DNA of 64,000 nucleotides from Actimicrobium antarcticum (GTDB lineage Bacteria; Pseudomonadota; Gammaproteobacteria; Burkholderiales; Burkholderiaceae_D): the NCBI RefSeq assembly GCF_039536745.1, contig NZ_BAAAZE010000008.1, positions 955,611 to 1,019,610 of the forward strand, in the 5' to 3' direction. Within the stretch, counting starts at the first letter, position 1, and every line of letters begins with the position of its first letter. The notes beneath the pieces are model-generated. The model made no database searches. It was not told where the DNA came from and worked only from the letters and a program-made list of their open reading frames with translations. The position numbers and the translations under genes are program-made. This document shows, piece by piece, positions 34,520 to 43,355 of this stretch.

Positions 34520-35215
34520 ATGACCGAGCAACCTACCAACAGCACTGCAGACGAAGTCACCGACAGCGCCGGGCTGGAACACCTGTTTGACAAGAACCGT
34601 GACTGGGCCGCGTCGATGATCAGTCAGGATGCCGGCTTTTTTGAAAAGCTGGCCGCACAGCAGTCACCGGATTATCTGTGGATCGGCTGCTCCGACAGCC
34701 GCGTGCCCGCCAACGAAATCGTCAACCTGCTTCCCGGCGAGTTATTCGTGCACCGCAACGTCGCCAATGTGGTGTGCCACTCCGACCTGAATTGCCTGTC
34801 GGTGATGCAGTTCGCCATCGATGTGCTGAAGGTCAGGCACATCATCGTCTCTGGCCATTACGGTTGTTCCGGCGTGCATGCTGCACTGACCGGCCGCCGG
34901 GTCGGTTTGGCCGACAACTGGTTGCGCCATGTGCAGGACGTGCACCAGAAGCACGGCCGTTATTTCAACGAGACGATTCCGAAAGGCGAGCAGCTCGATC
35001 GCCTGTGCGAACTCAACGTCATCGAACAGGTCGGCAATGTCTGCCAGACCACGCTGGTGCAGGACGCCTGGGAGCGCGGCCAGGAACTGACCATACACAG
35101 CTGGATTTACGGCATCAAGGATGGCTTGCTGCGCGATCTGGGGGTGACCGTCAGCGGCATCGGGGATCTGGCGCAGAAGATGCCTGCGGTCCTCGCACGG
35201 TATGAAATCGCCTAG
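34520..35215 (+). CDS. can: Beta-class carbonic anhydrase
   Basis: 231-residue zinc enzyme that interconverts carbon dioxide and bicarbonate in the cytoplasm. Zinc ligands and the Asp-Arg dyad are visible: Cys57, Asp59 and Arg61 in GCSDSR, His113 and Cys116 in GHYGCSG. The start MTEQPTNSTADEV fits the usual variable N-terminus. It follows the flavoprotein gene by 37 bases and may be co-transcribed, although no functional link is evident. Confidence 0.95.
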   Translation: MTEQPTNSTADEVTDSAGLEHLFDKNRDWAASMISQDAGFFEKLAAQQSPDYLWIGCSDSRVPANEIVNLLPGELFVHRNVANVVCHSDLNCLSVMQFAIDVLKVRHIIVSGHYGCSGVHAALTGRRVGLADNWLRHVQDVHQKHGRYFNETIPKGEQLDRLCELNVIEQVGNVCQTTLVQDAWERGQELTIHSWIYGIKDGLLRDLGVTVSGIGDLAQKMPAVLARYEIA

Positions 35216-35341
35216 CAACCTGATCATGGAGTGACCGGACTGTCGTGCGCAGTGGCGGGTCTGTCCGCTACAATGCGTGCGATTCAGCGCTGGTTCACGA
35301 GACCTCGATGCGCTTCACGTCATTGATCGAACAGGTATCCC

Positions 35342-36352
35342 ATGTTTGGATTTTTCTTGCGTCGTGCCGGGCTGGTCATACCGACCTTCCTTGGTATTAC
35401 GTTACTGGTGTTTTCCCTGATCCACATGATCCCCGGCGATGCCGTCGAGGCCATGTCCGGCGAGCGCGGCATGGACGCGGCGCGCTATGCCCGCCTGCTG
35501 CACGAATTCGGCCTCGACCGTCCTCTGTACGTGCAGTACCTCGACTATCTCCGGCATGTGCTGCAAGGCGACCTCGGCCGATCGATCACGACGCAGGAAC
35601 CTGTTCTGCGTGAATTCCTGACGCTGTTCCCTGCCACCATCGAGCTGTCGGTCTGCGCGATGCTGGTGGCATTGTGTATTGGCATTCCGGCCGGAATTCT
35701 GGCTGCGCTCAAGCGCAATACCGTGCTCGATTATTCCGTGATGGGGGTCTCGCTGACCGGGTATTCGATGCCGGTATTCTGGTGGGCGCTGCTGCTGATC
35801 ATGCTGTTCTCGGTGACGCTGGGCTGGACGCCGGTATCGGGTCGCATCGATATCCTGTTCGACCTGCCGCCCGTGACGGGTTTTATGCTGATCGACAGCC
35901 TGCTGTCGGGCGAGCCGGGTGCCTTCAAGTCTGCAGTCTCGCACCTGATTTTGCCGGCCATCGCTCTCGGCACGATTCCGTTGGCGGTGGTGGCGCGCAT
36001 GACCCGGTCGGCGATGCTGGAAGTACTGCGTGAAGATTACGTGCGTACCGCGCGGGCCAAGGGGCTGTCGCGCTGGCGCGTGGTCGGCGTGCATGCGCTG
36101 CGCAATGCGCTGATCCCGGTGATTACCGTGATCGGCCTGCAAGTCGGTACGCTACTGGCCGGCGCGATTCTGACCGAGACGATATTTTCGTGGCCCGGTA
36201 TCGGCAAGTGGCTGGTCGAAGCGATCCGGCGACGCGATTATCCGGTCGTGCAGGGCGGCATCCTGCTGTCGGCCAGCATCATCATTCTGGTCAATCTGAT
36301 CGTCGACATTCTGTACGGTGTCATCAATCCACGCATCCGGCACAGCGCATGA
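35342..36352 (+). CDS. dppB: Dipeptide/oligopeptide ABC transporter permease
   Basis: 336-residue permease of the DppB/OppB family. It begins with a helix (FLRRAGLVIPTFLGITLLVF) and then IPGDAVEAM, FGLDRPLYVQYLDYLRHVLQGDLGRSI, and the EAA loop DYVRTARAKGLSRWRVVGVHALRNALIPVI, all hallmarks. It makes half the membrane channel. The stop overlaps the dppC ATG (ATGA). No dppA binding-protein gene precedes it. Confidence 0.92.
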   Translation: MFGFFLRRAGLVIPTFLGITLLVFSLIHMIPGDAVEAMSGERGMDAARYARLLHEFGLDRPLYVQYLDYLRHVLQGDLGRSITTQEPVLREFLTLFPATIELSVCAMLVALCIGIPAGILAALKRNTVLDYSVMGVSLTGYSMPVFWWALLLIMLFSVTLGWTPVSGRIDILFDLPPVTGFMLIDSLLSGEPGAFKSAVSHLILPAIALGTIPLAVVARMTRSAMLEVLREDYVRTARAKGLSRWRVVGVHALRNALIPVITVIGLQVGTLLAGAILTETIFSWPGIGKWLVEAIRRRDYPVVQGGILLSASIIILVNLIVDILYGVINPRIRHSA

Positions 36353-37251
36353 GTACCTCCGGCATTCCATCGACATCGCTGCAGCAGCAACCCCCTCATC
36401 CACTGCGCGAGCTGTGGAATTACTTCAGCCAGAATCGCGGCGCCGTGATCGGTCTGGTGGTGGTACTCCTGCTGGTGCTGATCGCGCTATCGGCCGACCT
36501 GATTGCACCGCATTCGCCGATCGAACAGTTCCGCGACGCGACACTGGCACCGCCGATGTGGCAGGCCGGTGGCAGCAGCAAATTCATCCTCGGCACCGAT
36601 CCGGTCGGGCGCGACATGCTGTCGCGGCTGATCCATGGCACCCGTTTGTCGCTGGTCATCGGACTGGTGTCGGTGACGCTGTCGCTGACGATCGGTGTGG
36701 TGCTCGGCCTGATCGCCGGTTTTTTCAGGGGCGTGGTGGAAATCGCGCTGATGCGCCTGATGGATGTGATGCTGGCGCTGCCCAGCCTGCTGCTGGCGGT
36801 AGCGGTGGTCGCTATCCTCGGGCCTGGCCTGATGAATGCGATGTATGCGATCGCCATCGTGATGCTGCCGCACTATGCCCGGCAAACCCGGGCAGCGGTG
36901 ATCGGCGAAATGCAGAAGGATTACGTCAGTGCGTCGCGCATTGCCGGTGCCGGTACGGTACGGCTGATGTTCAATTGCGTGCTGCCCAATTGTGCAGCAC
37001 CGCTGATCGTGCAGGCCACGCTGGGATTTTCGAGTGCGATCCTGGATGCCGCGGCACTGGGTTTCCTCGGGCTAGGCGCACAACCGCCGACGCCGGAGTG
37101 GGGCTCGATGCTGGCCAGTGCACTGGAATTCATCCAGAGCGCCTGGTGGGTCGTGACCTTTCCGGGGCTGGCGATTCTGGTCTCGGTCCTGGCCTTCAAC
37201 CTGATGGGCGATGGTTTGCGGGATGCGCTCGATCCGAAACTGAAACGGTAA
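36349..37251 (+). CDS. dppC: Dipeptide/oligopeptide ABC transporter permease
   Basis: 300-residue DppC/OppC-family permease: an N-terminal helix preceded by RELWNYFSQNRGAVIG, the FILGTDPVGRDMLSRLIHGTRLSL motif after the first periplasmic loop, six further helices, and the EAA loop KDYVSASRIAGAGTVRLMFNCVLPNCAAPLIV. It pairs with DppB. The start overlaps the dppB stop; the spacing to dppD is five bases. Confidence 0.92.
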   Translation: MSTSGIPSTSLQQQPPHPLRELWNYFSQNRGAVIGLVVVLLLVLIALSADLIAPHSPIEQFRDATLAPPMWQAGGSSKFILGTDPVGRDMLSRLIHGTRLSLVIGLVSVTLSLTIGVVLGLIAGFFRGVVEIALMRLMDVMLALPSLLLAVAVVAILGPGLMNAMYAIAIVMLPHYARQTRAAVIGEMQKDYVSASRIAGAGTVRLMFNCVLPNCAAPLIVQATLGFSSAILDAAALGFLGLGAQPPTPEWGSMLASALEFIQSAWWVVTFPGLAILVSVLAFNLMGDGLRDALDPKLKR

Positions 37252-37256
37252 CCACG

Positions 37257-38255
37257 ATGGCTCTTCTCGAACTACAGAATCTGCGCGTCGAATTCGGTGC
37301 AGAAAAATCCCCCTTCACGGCCGTCGATGGCCTCGATCTGACGATCGATGAAGGCGAAGTGGTCGGCATCGTCGGCGAATCCGGTTCCGGCAAAAGCGTC
37401 ACCTCGCTGGCGCTGATGGGCCTGATCGATTATCCGGGCCGGGTCAAGGCCACGCGCATGGCGTTCGATGGGCGTGACCTGCAAACCATGCCCGAGCGCG
37501 AACGGCGCAGCCTGCTCGGCAAGGATATCGCGATGATCTTTCAGGACCCGATGACCAGCCTCAACCCATGCTTCACGGTGGCGTTCCAGTTGATCGAAAC
37601 ATTGCGCGTGCATCAGCGCGGCAGCAAATCCGAACTGCGCGCGCAAGCGCTGCAACTGCTCAGGCAGGTCGATATTCCCGATCCCGAACGCCGTCTGGAT
37701 GCCTACCCGCATCAGCTCTCCGGCGGCATGAGCCAGCGCGTGATGGTGGCCATGGCCATCGCCTGCAATCCGCGCTTGCTGATTGCCGATGAACCAACCA
37801 CCGCGCTCGACGTGACGGTGCAGGCGCAAATGCTGGAACTGCTGCTGCAATTGCAGCGCGAGCGTGGCATGGCGCTGATGCTGATCACGCACGACCTGAG
37901 CGTGATCGCGCAGACCGCCCAGCGCGTCGTGGTGATGTATGCAGGGCAGGTGGTCGAGACCGGCCGCGTGCCACAACTCTTCACGGCGCCGACCCATCCG
38001 TACACCCAGGCGCTGCTGGCTGCACTGCCGGAACACAATCTGGGTCGGGCCCGCTTGCAGACCATTCCGGGCGTAGTGCCCGGCCAGTTCGATCGTCCGG
38101 TTGGCTGTCTGCTCAGTCCGCGCTGTGCCTATGCGACCGAGTTGTGTCGTACCCAGCGTCCGGCGCTGACTGGTCCTGCCGAAGCGCAAGTGCGTTGCCA
38201 TTTCCCGCTCGATGCTGCGGGCCAGCCCACCAACAATTGGCAGAAGGCAGCGTGA
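37257..38255 (+). CDS. dppD: Dipeptide/oligopeptide ABC transporter ATP-binding protein
   Basis: 332-residue ATPase. Walker A GESGSGKS, Q-loop MIFQDPMTSLNP, signature LSGGMSQRVMVAMAI, Walker B LLIADEPTTALDVTVQ and the C-terminal oligopeptide-transporter domain with four Cys (CLLSPRCAYATELCRTQRP and a later C), which in this family can carry an iron-sulfur site. The open frame extends upstream through dppC in another frame; MALLELQNLRVEFG is the real start. It overlaps dppF by one base. Confidence 0.92.
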   Translation: MALLELQNLRVEFGAEKSPFTAVDGLDLTIDEGEVVGIVGESGSGKSVTSLALMGLIDYPGRVKATRMAFDGRDLQTMPERERRSLLGKDIAMIFQDPMTSLNPCFTVAFQLIETLRVHQRGSKSELRAQALQLLRQVDIPDPERRLDAYPHQLSGGMSQRVMVAMAIACNPRLLIADEPTTALDVTVQAQMLELLLQLQRERGMALMLITHDLSVIAQTAQRVVVMYAGQVVETGRVPQLFTAPTHPYTQALLAALPEHNLGRARLQTIPGVVPGQFDRPVGCLLSPRCAYATELCRTQRPALTGPAEAQVRCHFPLDAAGQPTNNWQKAA

Positions 38256-39250
38256 TGAACGATTCGATTACTCCGACCCGGTCGCCGGTACTGCTGCAGG
38301 CTAAAAATCTATCGAAATACTACCCGGTCTCGCAAGGCTTCCTGAAACCGGCCGCCTCTGCCCGCGCGCTCGACGGCGTTTCGTTCACGCTGGTGGCTGG
38401 CAAGACGCTGGCCGTGGTGGGGGAGTCCGGTTGCGGCAAGTCGACGCTGGCACGCCAGATCACGATGATCGAACCATCCACTGGTGGTGAGCTCTGGATG
38501 GACGGCGCCAACGTCGCCACGGCAGACCGGGCGACACTGAAGCGGGTGCGCCCGCTGGTGCAGATGGTGTTCCAGAACCCGTACGCCAGCTTGAACCCGC
38601 GCAAGAAAGTCGGCGCCATGCTGGAAGAACCGCTCGAAATCAATACACGCCTGGACAAGCCTGCGCGTGCTGTCAAGGCGCTGGCAATGATGGAAAAAGT
38701 CGGTTTGCGACCCGAGCATTACGGTCGCTATCCGCACATGTTTTCTGGTGGTCAGCGCCAGCGGATTGCGATCGCCCGGGCCTTGATGCTGGACCCGAAA
38801 GTGATCGTCGCTGACGAACCGGTATCGGCACTGGATGTGTCGATTCAGGCGCAGGTACTTAATTTGCTGATGGATTTGCAGCAAGCCAGTGGCGTCGCCT
38901 ACCTGTTCATTTCACACAATCTGGCGGTGGTCGAACATATTGCCGACGAGGTGATGGTGATGTATCTCGGGAAAGCGGTAGAGCACGGCAGCAAGACGCA
39001 ATTATTTGCGCGACCACTGCATCCCTACACCCGGGCTTTGCTGTCCAGTACGCCGCGCATCGATCCGGCGCAGCGTCAGGAAAAAATGATTCTGACCGGT
39101 GAATTGCCGTCGCCGATGGCGCCGCCGCCCGGATGTGCGTTCAACAGCCGTTGTCCGTTTGCGATCGACCGTTGTCGCGTCGAGGAGCCGGTGCTCACCG
39201 AACATGAAGGAAGGTTGGTGGCTTGCCATCGGGTGACGGAAATTAATTAG
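38255..39250 (+). CDS. dppF: Dipeptide/oligopeptide ABC transporter ATP-binding protein
   Basis: 331-residue ATPase partner of DppD: Walker A GESGCGKST, Q-loop MVFQNPYASLNPRKKVG, signature FSGGQRQRIAIARAL, Walker B VIVADEPVSALDVSIQ, and the C-terminal CAFNSRCPFAIDRCR cluster. The KYYPVSQGFLKPAASARALDGV insert is the typical DppF N-terminus. The ATG overlaps the dppD stop by one base. It ends the four-gene unit; no clear terminator follows. Confidence 0.92.
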   Translation: MNDSITPTRSPVLLQAKNLSKYYPVSQGFLKPAASARALDGVSFTLVAGKTLAVVGESGCGKSTLARQITMIEPSTGGELWMDGANVATADRATLKRVRPLVQMVFQNPYASLNPRKKVGAMLEEPLEINTRLDKPARAVKALAMMEKVGLRPEHYGRYPHMFSGGQRQRIAIARALMLDPKVIVADEPVSALDVSIQAQVLNLLMDLQQASGVAYLFISHNLAVVEHIADEVMVMYLGKAVEHGSKTQLFARPLHPYTRALLSSTPRIDPAQRQEKMILTGELPSPMAPPPGCAFNSRCPFAIDRCRVEEPVLTEHEGRLVACHRVTEIN

Positions 39251-39368
39251 TCGCGTGTGGAGACAATCAGTTTTCAGGCTGGACTGACGACGTGACCAGT
39301 CACAGCAACAGTCGAGTGCGCAGGCGCGAATCACATCGTTGATTTGACGCCGTGGTACCGCGTCGGCA

Positions 39369-39548
39369 TCAGTCGCCGAACAGATCGTCGTCTTCGGTTT
39401 TTTTCTCCCGTGCTTCCTCGATCATCCGGCGATCCTTGATGCGCTTGCGGATGATGATGGCATGCTGCTCTGCCGTCATCGGCGGTGCGGTCATGATTTC
39501 CTTGAGTTCGGCAGTGTTGCTGTAGTTGTTCTTATTGAGATGGTTCAA
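39369..39548 (-). CDS. Small charged protein of unknown function (59 residues, TTG start)
   Basis: A leftward frame starts at TTG (39548), with a GGAG eight bases upstream, and reads MNHLNKNNYSNTAELK, then TAEQHAIIIRKRIKDRRMIEEA and an acidic end EKKTEDDDLFGD. The amphipathic, basic-then-acidic composition is protein-like and the ribosome site is good. No family recognised. It may be missed by ATG-only gene callers. Confidence 0.5.
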   Translation of the reverse strand: MNHLNKNNYSNTAELKEIMTAPPMTAEQHAIIIRKRIKDRRMIEEAREKKTEDDDLFGD

Positions 39549-40095
39549 TTTACAGACTCCATTGAAAGTCGATCTGCAATAATTGCCCGCCAGGAGTGCT
39601 GCGGGAGATGCCTTCTGTCGCGCGCCACGTGGATATCGACGGCATGGAACAGTTGCCGCGCTAACCTATTCTGCCACAAAGCAACCGGCTGACCGTACGC
39701 CGTTTTCCCTGGCGACACCGAACAGGCTGTTTTTTTCAAACGTCGTCTTTTCTGCATGTGCTGCGCGAATTGTGCGCCGCGTCAGGGGGAGTGGTCGCGG
39801 TAGTCGGGCGAGCGCGGCTTTGCACGGTATGCCGTGGCGCCGAAAAAATCCGGATTCATGCCACTGCAATGATCCATGATGGTGGCGAGATGCTGCGCCG
39901 CACCCGACATGTCGCAAAAAAAACTCTCTGAAACTCGCAGTACATCAATGGTTCGCCCCTATCCGCGCATTACAAAATGCGCAATACTCAGTGCGCCTGA
40001 AAAACAAATGGTAGTTTCATGGTTTTTTAGTCCGCGACCCGGTCCTTCCGGGAAACGCCCGGCACCACCATCAATGATTACATCTGGAGAACAGA
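39549..40095 (+). other. Intergenic region before phaA
   Basis: About 550 bases without a supported gene. Short frames on both strands lack ribosome sites and family likeness. The region must contain the phaA promoter; the only clear element is CTGGAGAACAGA just before the phaA ATG, a ribosome site. Confidence 0.4.
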
Positions 40096-41271
40096 ATGAA
40101 TGAAGTTGTCATCGTCGCAGCCCTCAGAACAGCGGTCGGAAAATTTGGCGGCACGCTGGCAAAAATTCCTGCAGTGGACCTTGGCGCACATGTGATCAAG
40201 GCCTTGCTGGCGCAGACCGGTATCGATCCGAAGCTTGTCAGCGAAGTCATCATGGGCCAGGTACTGACAGCCGGTTGCGGCCAGAATCCCGCCCGTCAGG
40301 CATTGATCCATGCAGGCCTGCCAGACATGGTGCCCGGGATGACGATCGGCAAGGTCTGCGGCAGCGGCCTGAAAGCGACCCATCTGGCAGCACAGGCAAT
40401 TCGCTGTGGCGATGCCGACATCATCATCGCAGGCGGCCAGGAAAACATGAGTGCCTCGCCGCACGTCCTGAATGGCTCGCGTGATGGTTTCCGCATGGGG
40501 GATGCAAAGCTGGTCGATACGATGATCGTCGACGGTTTGTGGGATGCCTTCAATCAGTACCACATGGGTACCACTGCCGAGAACGTCGCCAAAAAATACG
40601 AAATCACCCGTGCCGAGCAGGATGCATTTGCGCAAGCATCGCAAAACAAAGCGGAAGCTGCGCAAAAAGCCGGCAAATTCAAGGACGAAATCGTCCCTCT
40701 CGAGATCGTCCAGAAGAAGGGCAATATTCAGTTCGATGCGGACGAATACATCAAGGCCGGCACCACGCTGGAGTCCCTGAGCGGTTTGCGACCTGCCTTC
40801 GCCAAGGATGGCACCGTGACCGCCGGGAATGCGTCAGGTTTGAATGACGGCGCTGCAGCGGTCATGATGATGTCGGCCCAAAAAGCCAAGGAACTCGGTC
40901 TGACACCGCTGGCGCGCATCAAAGCGTACTCGTCAGCCGGACTCGACCCGAGCATCATGGGGATGGGCCCTGTGCCTGCAGCCCAGTTGTGCCTGAAAAA
41001 AGCTGGCTGGACACATCAGGACCTGGATCTGATGGAAATCAACGAAGCGTTTGCTGCACAGGCAATCGCAGTCAACAAGCAAATGGGCTGGGATACCAGC
41101 AAGATCAACGTCAACGGCGGTGCGATTGCGTTGGGCCACCCGATCGGAGCGTCAGGTTGCCGCATCCTTGTAACGTTGATCCACGAAATGATCCGGCGTG
41201 ACGCCAAGCGCGGACTCGCCAGCCTGTGTATCGGCGGCGGCATGGGCGTCGCACTGGCAATCGAGCGGTAA
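40096..41271 (+). CDS. phaA: Acetyl-CoA acetyltransferase (beta-ketothiolase)
   Basis: 391-residue thiolase that condenses two acetyl-CoA to acetoacetyl-CoA. The active-site Cys88 is in KVCGSGLKA, His348 in ALGHPIG and Cys378 in LCIGGGMG; all are intact. Biosynthetic rather than degradative type is suggested by its neighbour phaB. It supplies polyhydroxybutyrate precursor. No phaC synthase is in the window. Confidence 0.93.
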   Translation: MNEVVIVAALRTAVGKFGGTLAKIPAVDLGAHVIKALLAQTGIDPKLVSEVIMGQVLTAGCGQNPARQALIHAGLPDMVPGMTIGKVCGSGLKATHLAAQAIRCGDADIIIAGGQENMSASPHVLNGSRDGFRMGDAKLVDTMIVDGLWDAFNQYHMGTTAENVAKKYEITRAEQDAFAQASQNKAEAAQKAGKFKDEIVPLEIVQKKGNIQFDADEYIKAGTTLESLSGLRPAFAKDGTVTAGNASGLNDGAAAVMMMSAQKAKELGLTPLARIKAYSSAGLDPSIMGMGPVPAAQLCLKKAGWTHQDLDLMEINEAFAAQAIAVNKQMGWDTSKINVNGGAIALGHPIGASGCRILVTLIHEMIRRDAKRGLASLCIGGGMGVALAIER

Positions 41272-41323
41272 TCGGCAAAAAACGAAGCCGAACAATAATT
41301 TTATTGATATAGAGGAGACGAAC

Positions 41324-42064
41324 ATGGCACGTGTTGCATTGGTTACCGGCGGTATGGGTGGTTTGGGTGAAGCAGTTTGTATCAAGTTGGCGGCGCTGGG
41401 TTATCAGGTCGTCACCACCTATTCACCCGGCAACGGCAAGTCGGCTGCCTGGCTGGCCGAGATGGAAAAACTGGGCTACAGCTTCCGCGCGTATCCCTGT
41501 GACGTGGCTGATTATGATTCGGCGGCAGCATGTGCTGCAGCTGTCGCTGCCGAAATCGGTCCGATCGATGTGCTGGTGAACAATGCCGGCATCACGCGCG
41601 ACATGACCTTCAAGAAAATGGACAAGCCAAACTGGGATGCCGTGATTGGGACCAATCTGGACTCCGTTTTCAACATGACCAAACCGGTCTGTGATGGCAT
41701 GGTCGAACGGGGCTGGGGTCGCATCATCAATATCTCGTCAGTCAACGGCCAGAAGGGTGCTTTCGGTCAGACCAATTACTCGGCTGCAAAGGCCGGCATG
41801 CACGGGTTCACGAAGGCACTGGCACTGGAAGTGGCGCGCAAGGGCGTGACAGTAAACACGATTTCGCCGGGCTACATCGGTACCAAGATGGTCATGGCGA
41901 TTGCGCAAGAGGTACTCGATACCAAGATCATTCCGCAAATTCCAATGGCGCGCCTGGGCAAGCCGGAAGAGGTCGCGGGACTGGTCGCTTATCTGGCGTC
42001 GGATGAAGCAGCGTTCCTGACCGGTGCGAATATCGCCATCAATGGTGGCCAGCACATGTGCTGA
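41324..42064 (+). CDS. phaB: Acetoacetyl-CoA reductase
   Basis: 246-residue short-chain dehydrogenase/reductase: GGMGGLGE nucleotide-binding motif, NNAG (VLVNNAGITRDMTF), catalytic Ser in NISSVNG, Tyr and Lys in TNYSAAKAGMHGFTKALALE. The PhaB-specific GITRDMTFKKM and C-terminal GGQHMC end match the 3-oxoacyl/acetoacetyl reductase of the PHB route. AGAGGAG precedes the ATG. It follows phaA by 52 bases and ends in a strong terminator. Confidence 0.93.
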   Translation: MARVALVTGGMGGLGEAVCIKLAALGYQVVTTYSPGNGKSAAWLAEMEKLGYSFRAYPCDVADYDSAAACAAAVAAEIGPIDVLVNNAGITRDMTFKKMDKPNWDAVIGTNLDSVFNMTKPVCDGMVERGWGRIINISSVNGQKGAFGQTNYSAAKAGMHGFTKALALEVARKGVTVNTISPGYIGTKMVMAIAQEVLDTKIIPQIPMARLGKPEEVAGLVAYLASDEAAFLTGANIAINGGQHMC

Positions 42065-42090
42065 TGCAGCGCATTCTCTGAAGTGCAATG

Positions 42091-42130
42091 AATGACGTCT
42101 GCCCGTGATCCGGGCCGACGTCATTTTTTT
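42091..42130. terminator. Bidirectional terminator between phaB and the DsbA-like gene
   Basis: AATGACGTC and GCCCG pair with CGGGC and GACGTCATT around a short loop, followed by a T-run. It sits between two convergent genes and can serve the rightward phaAB unit. Confidence 0.85.
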
Positions 42131-42132
42131 GG

Positions 42133-42783
42133 TCAGGCTTGCGGGCTGTTATCCACCAGCATTTGCAATTGCTCGATCAGTGCGGGCATCCGGGTGTAGC
42201 CCGAGGTCACCATGTCGAGCTGGCCATTGCGCTCCAGCACCAGCATCGGAAAGCCATCGATTTTCCAGTTCTTGGTCTGGACAAAATCGGCATGGGTCGC
42301 CATGACGATTTTCTCTGACGACCACAGAGTCTCAAAGGCTGCTGCATCGATCGGGAAACCGGCTGCTGTCAACGCCTTGCTGGCGACTTCGGCCAGCACA
42401 TTGGCGCGCGTCACATCGCGTCCTTCCACGTAAAAGGCATGCTGGACGGCGCTGAAGACGGCCAGTGATGCGGATGGTGCGATGCTGCGTGCCGCCACGA
42501 CGGCGCGGCAGGCGGGTTCGGTGTTATAGACGAAGCCCGGTTGCTCGATTGCTTGATCTGACATGGCAAGCCCACTGGTCTCGTGGACTTTTTTCCAGTG
42601 CGTCATCAAGTCTTCTTTCATGGCCTCGTCCATGACGTCGGTGCTGTAGGCACGCAGGCCACCGACGATGATTTCGACGGGCAGGCCGGGTAGTCCCTCC
42701 AGCAAGGCAGACAGCTCCGGGCCAAAGCCGTAGCACCACGAACACATGGGATCGGCGATATAAATGAGGTTAGGCATCGGCAT
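42133..42783 (-). CDS. DsbA-family (FrnE-like) thioredoxin-fold protein
   Basis: 216 residues with the thioredoxin-fold CSWC motif close to the N-terminus (ADPMCSWCYGFGPEL), a helical insertion domain and a C-terminal fold part including KIDGFPMLVLERNGQ with the cis-Pro. There is no signal peptide, so unlike DsbA it acts in the cytoplasm, as expected for FrnE-like oxidoreductases. It converges with phaB. The start could be the second ATG, two codons in. Confidence 0.85.
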   Translation of the reverse strand: MPMPNLIYIADPMCSWCYGFGPELSALLEGLPGLPVEIIVGGLRAYSTDVMDEAMKEDLMTHWKKVHETSGLAMSDQAIEQPGFVYNTEPACRAVVAARSIAPSASLAVFSAVQHAFYVEGRDVTRANVLAEVASKALTAAGFPIDAAAFETLWSSEKIVMATHADFVQTKNWKIDGFPMLVLERNGQLDMVTSGYTRMPALIEQLQMLVDNSPQA

Positions 42784-42961
42784 GCTCTTTCAGAAATGGG
42801 AACACCAATGAGTGTAAATGATGACTTGTCGCAGGACTAAAAAATTTGAGGCAGGATACGATGTCTTGCCGAATCGCCAGCATGCGGTTCGGACGGCTTC
42901 CGTGGATTTTACTTAGCGTTTCAACTGCCCTGCAGATTGGTGATTTATTTTTGGAATGCGG

Positions 42962-42989
42962 TGTAAGAATAGGTTGCCGGTCACGACTA
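42962..42989 (+). promoter_or_regulatory. Candidate ECF-sigma promoter of the bufferin operon
   Basis: TGTAAG (42962-42967) and CGACTA (42984-42989) are 16 bases apart, close in form to the TGTAAC-N16-CGTC type recognised by several ECF sigma factors that control DUF2282 operons. It lies 78 bases upstream of the first ATG. The match is from memory and not from alignment. Confidence 0.35.
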
Positions 42990-43067
42990 GATCACAGCTA
43001 CACCGTTGTACGGAAATTCAGTAGGTCCACTCGCACGTTTCTCAATCAATTTTTAAAGGAATCTCTC

Positions 43068-43325
43068 ATGAACACACGTCAAGCTCTGCTCGCTACCGCC
43101 CTGTCTGCTGTCTGCCTCGCCGGTCTGACTTCCGCCAATGCCGCCGAAGACAAGGAAAAATGTTTTGGTATTGCCAAGGCCGGTCAAAACGATTGCGCCA
43201 CTGCCAGCGGCAGCCATTCCTGCGCTGGTCAGGCCAAGAAGGACATGGACGCCAACGAATGGAAATATGTCGCCAAAGGCACCTGCGAAAAAGCGGGTGG
43301 CAAGATGATGGCACCGTCGAAGTAA
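43068..43325 (+). CDS. bufA1: Bufferin precursor, BufA1-like (DUF2282)
   Basis: 85 residues: a signal peptide MNTRQALLATALSAVCLAGL ending SANA and a mature part with exactly four Cys (32, 43, 52, 73) in the pattern EKCFG, NDCAT, HSCAG and GTCEK. These match DUF2282, the precursor peptides of bufferins, in which the two central Cys are converted to thiooxazole heterocycles and the other two form a disulfide, producing a copper-binding peptide in the periplasm. AAAGGA precedes the ATG. The modification genes follow directly at 43356. The assignment rests on Cys pattern and context. Confidence 0.88.
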   Translation: MNTRQALLATALSAVCLAGLTSANAAEDKEKCFGIAKAGQNDCATASGSHSCAGQAKKDMDANEWKYVAKGTCEKAGGKMMAPSK

Positions 43326-43355
43326 TTAGCACCGACATCAGCGTCGAGCGGAGCC

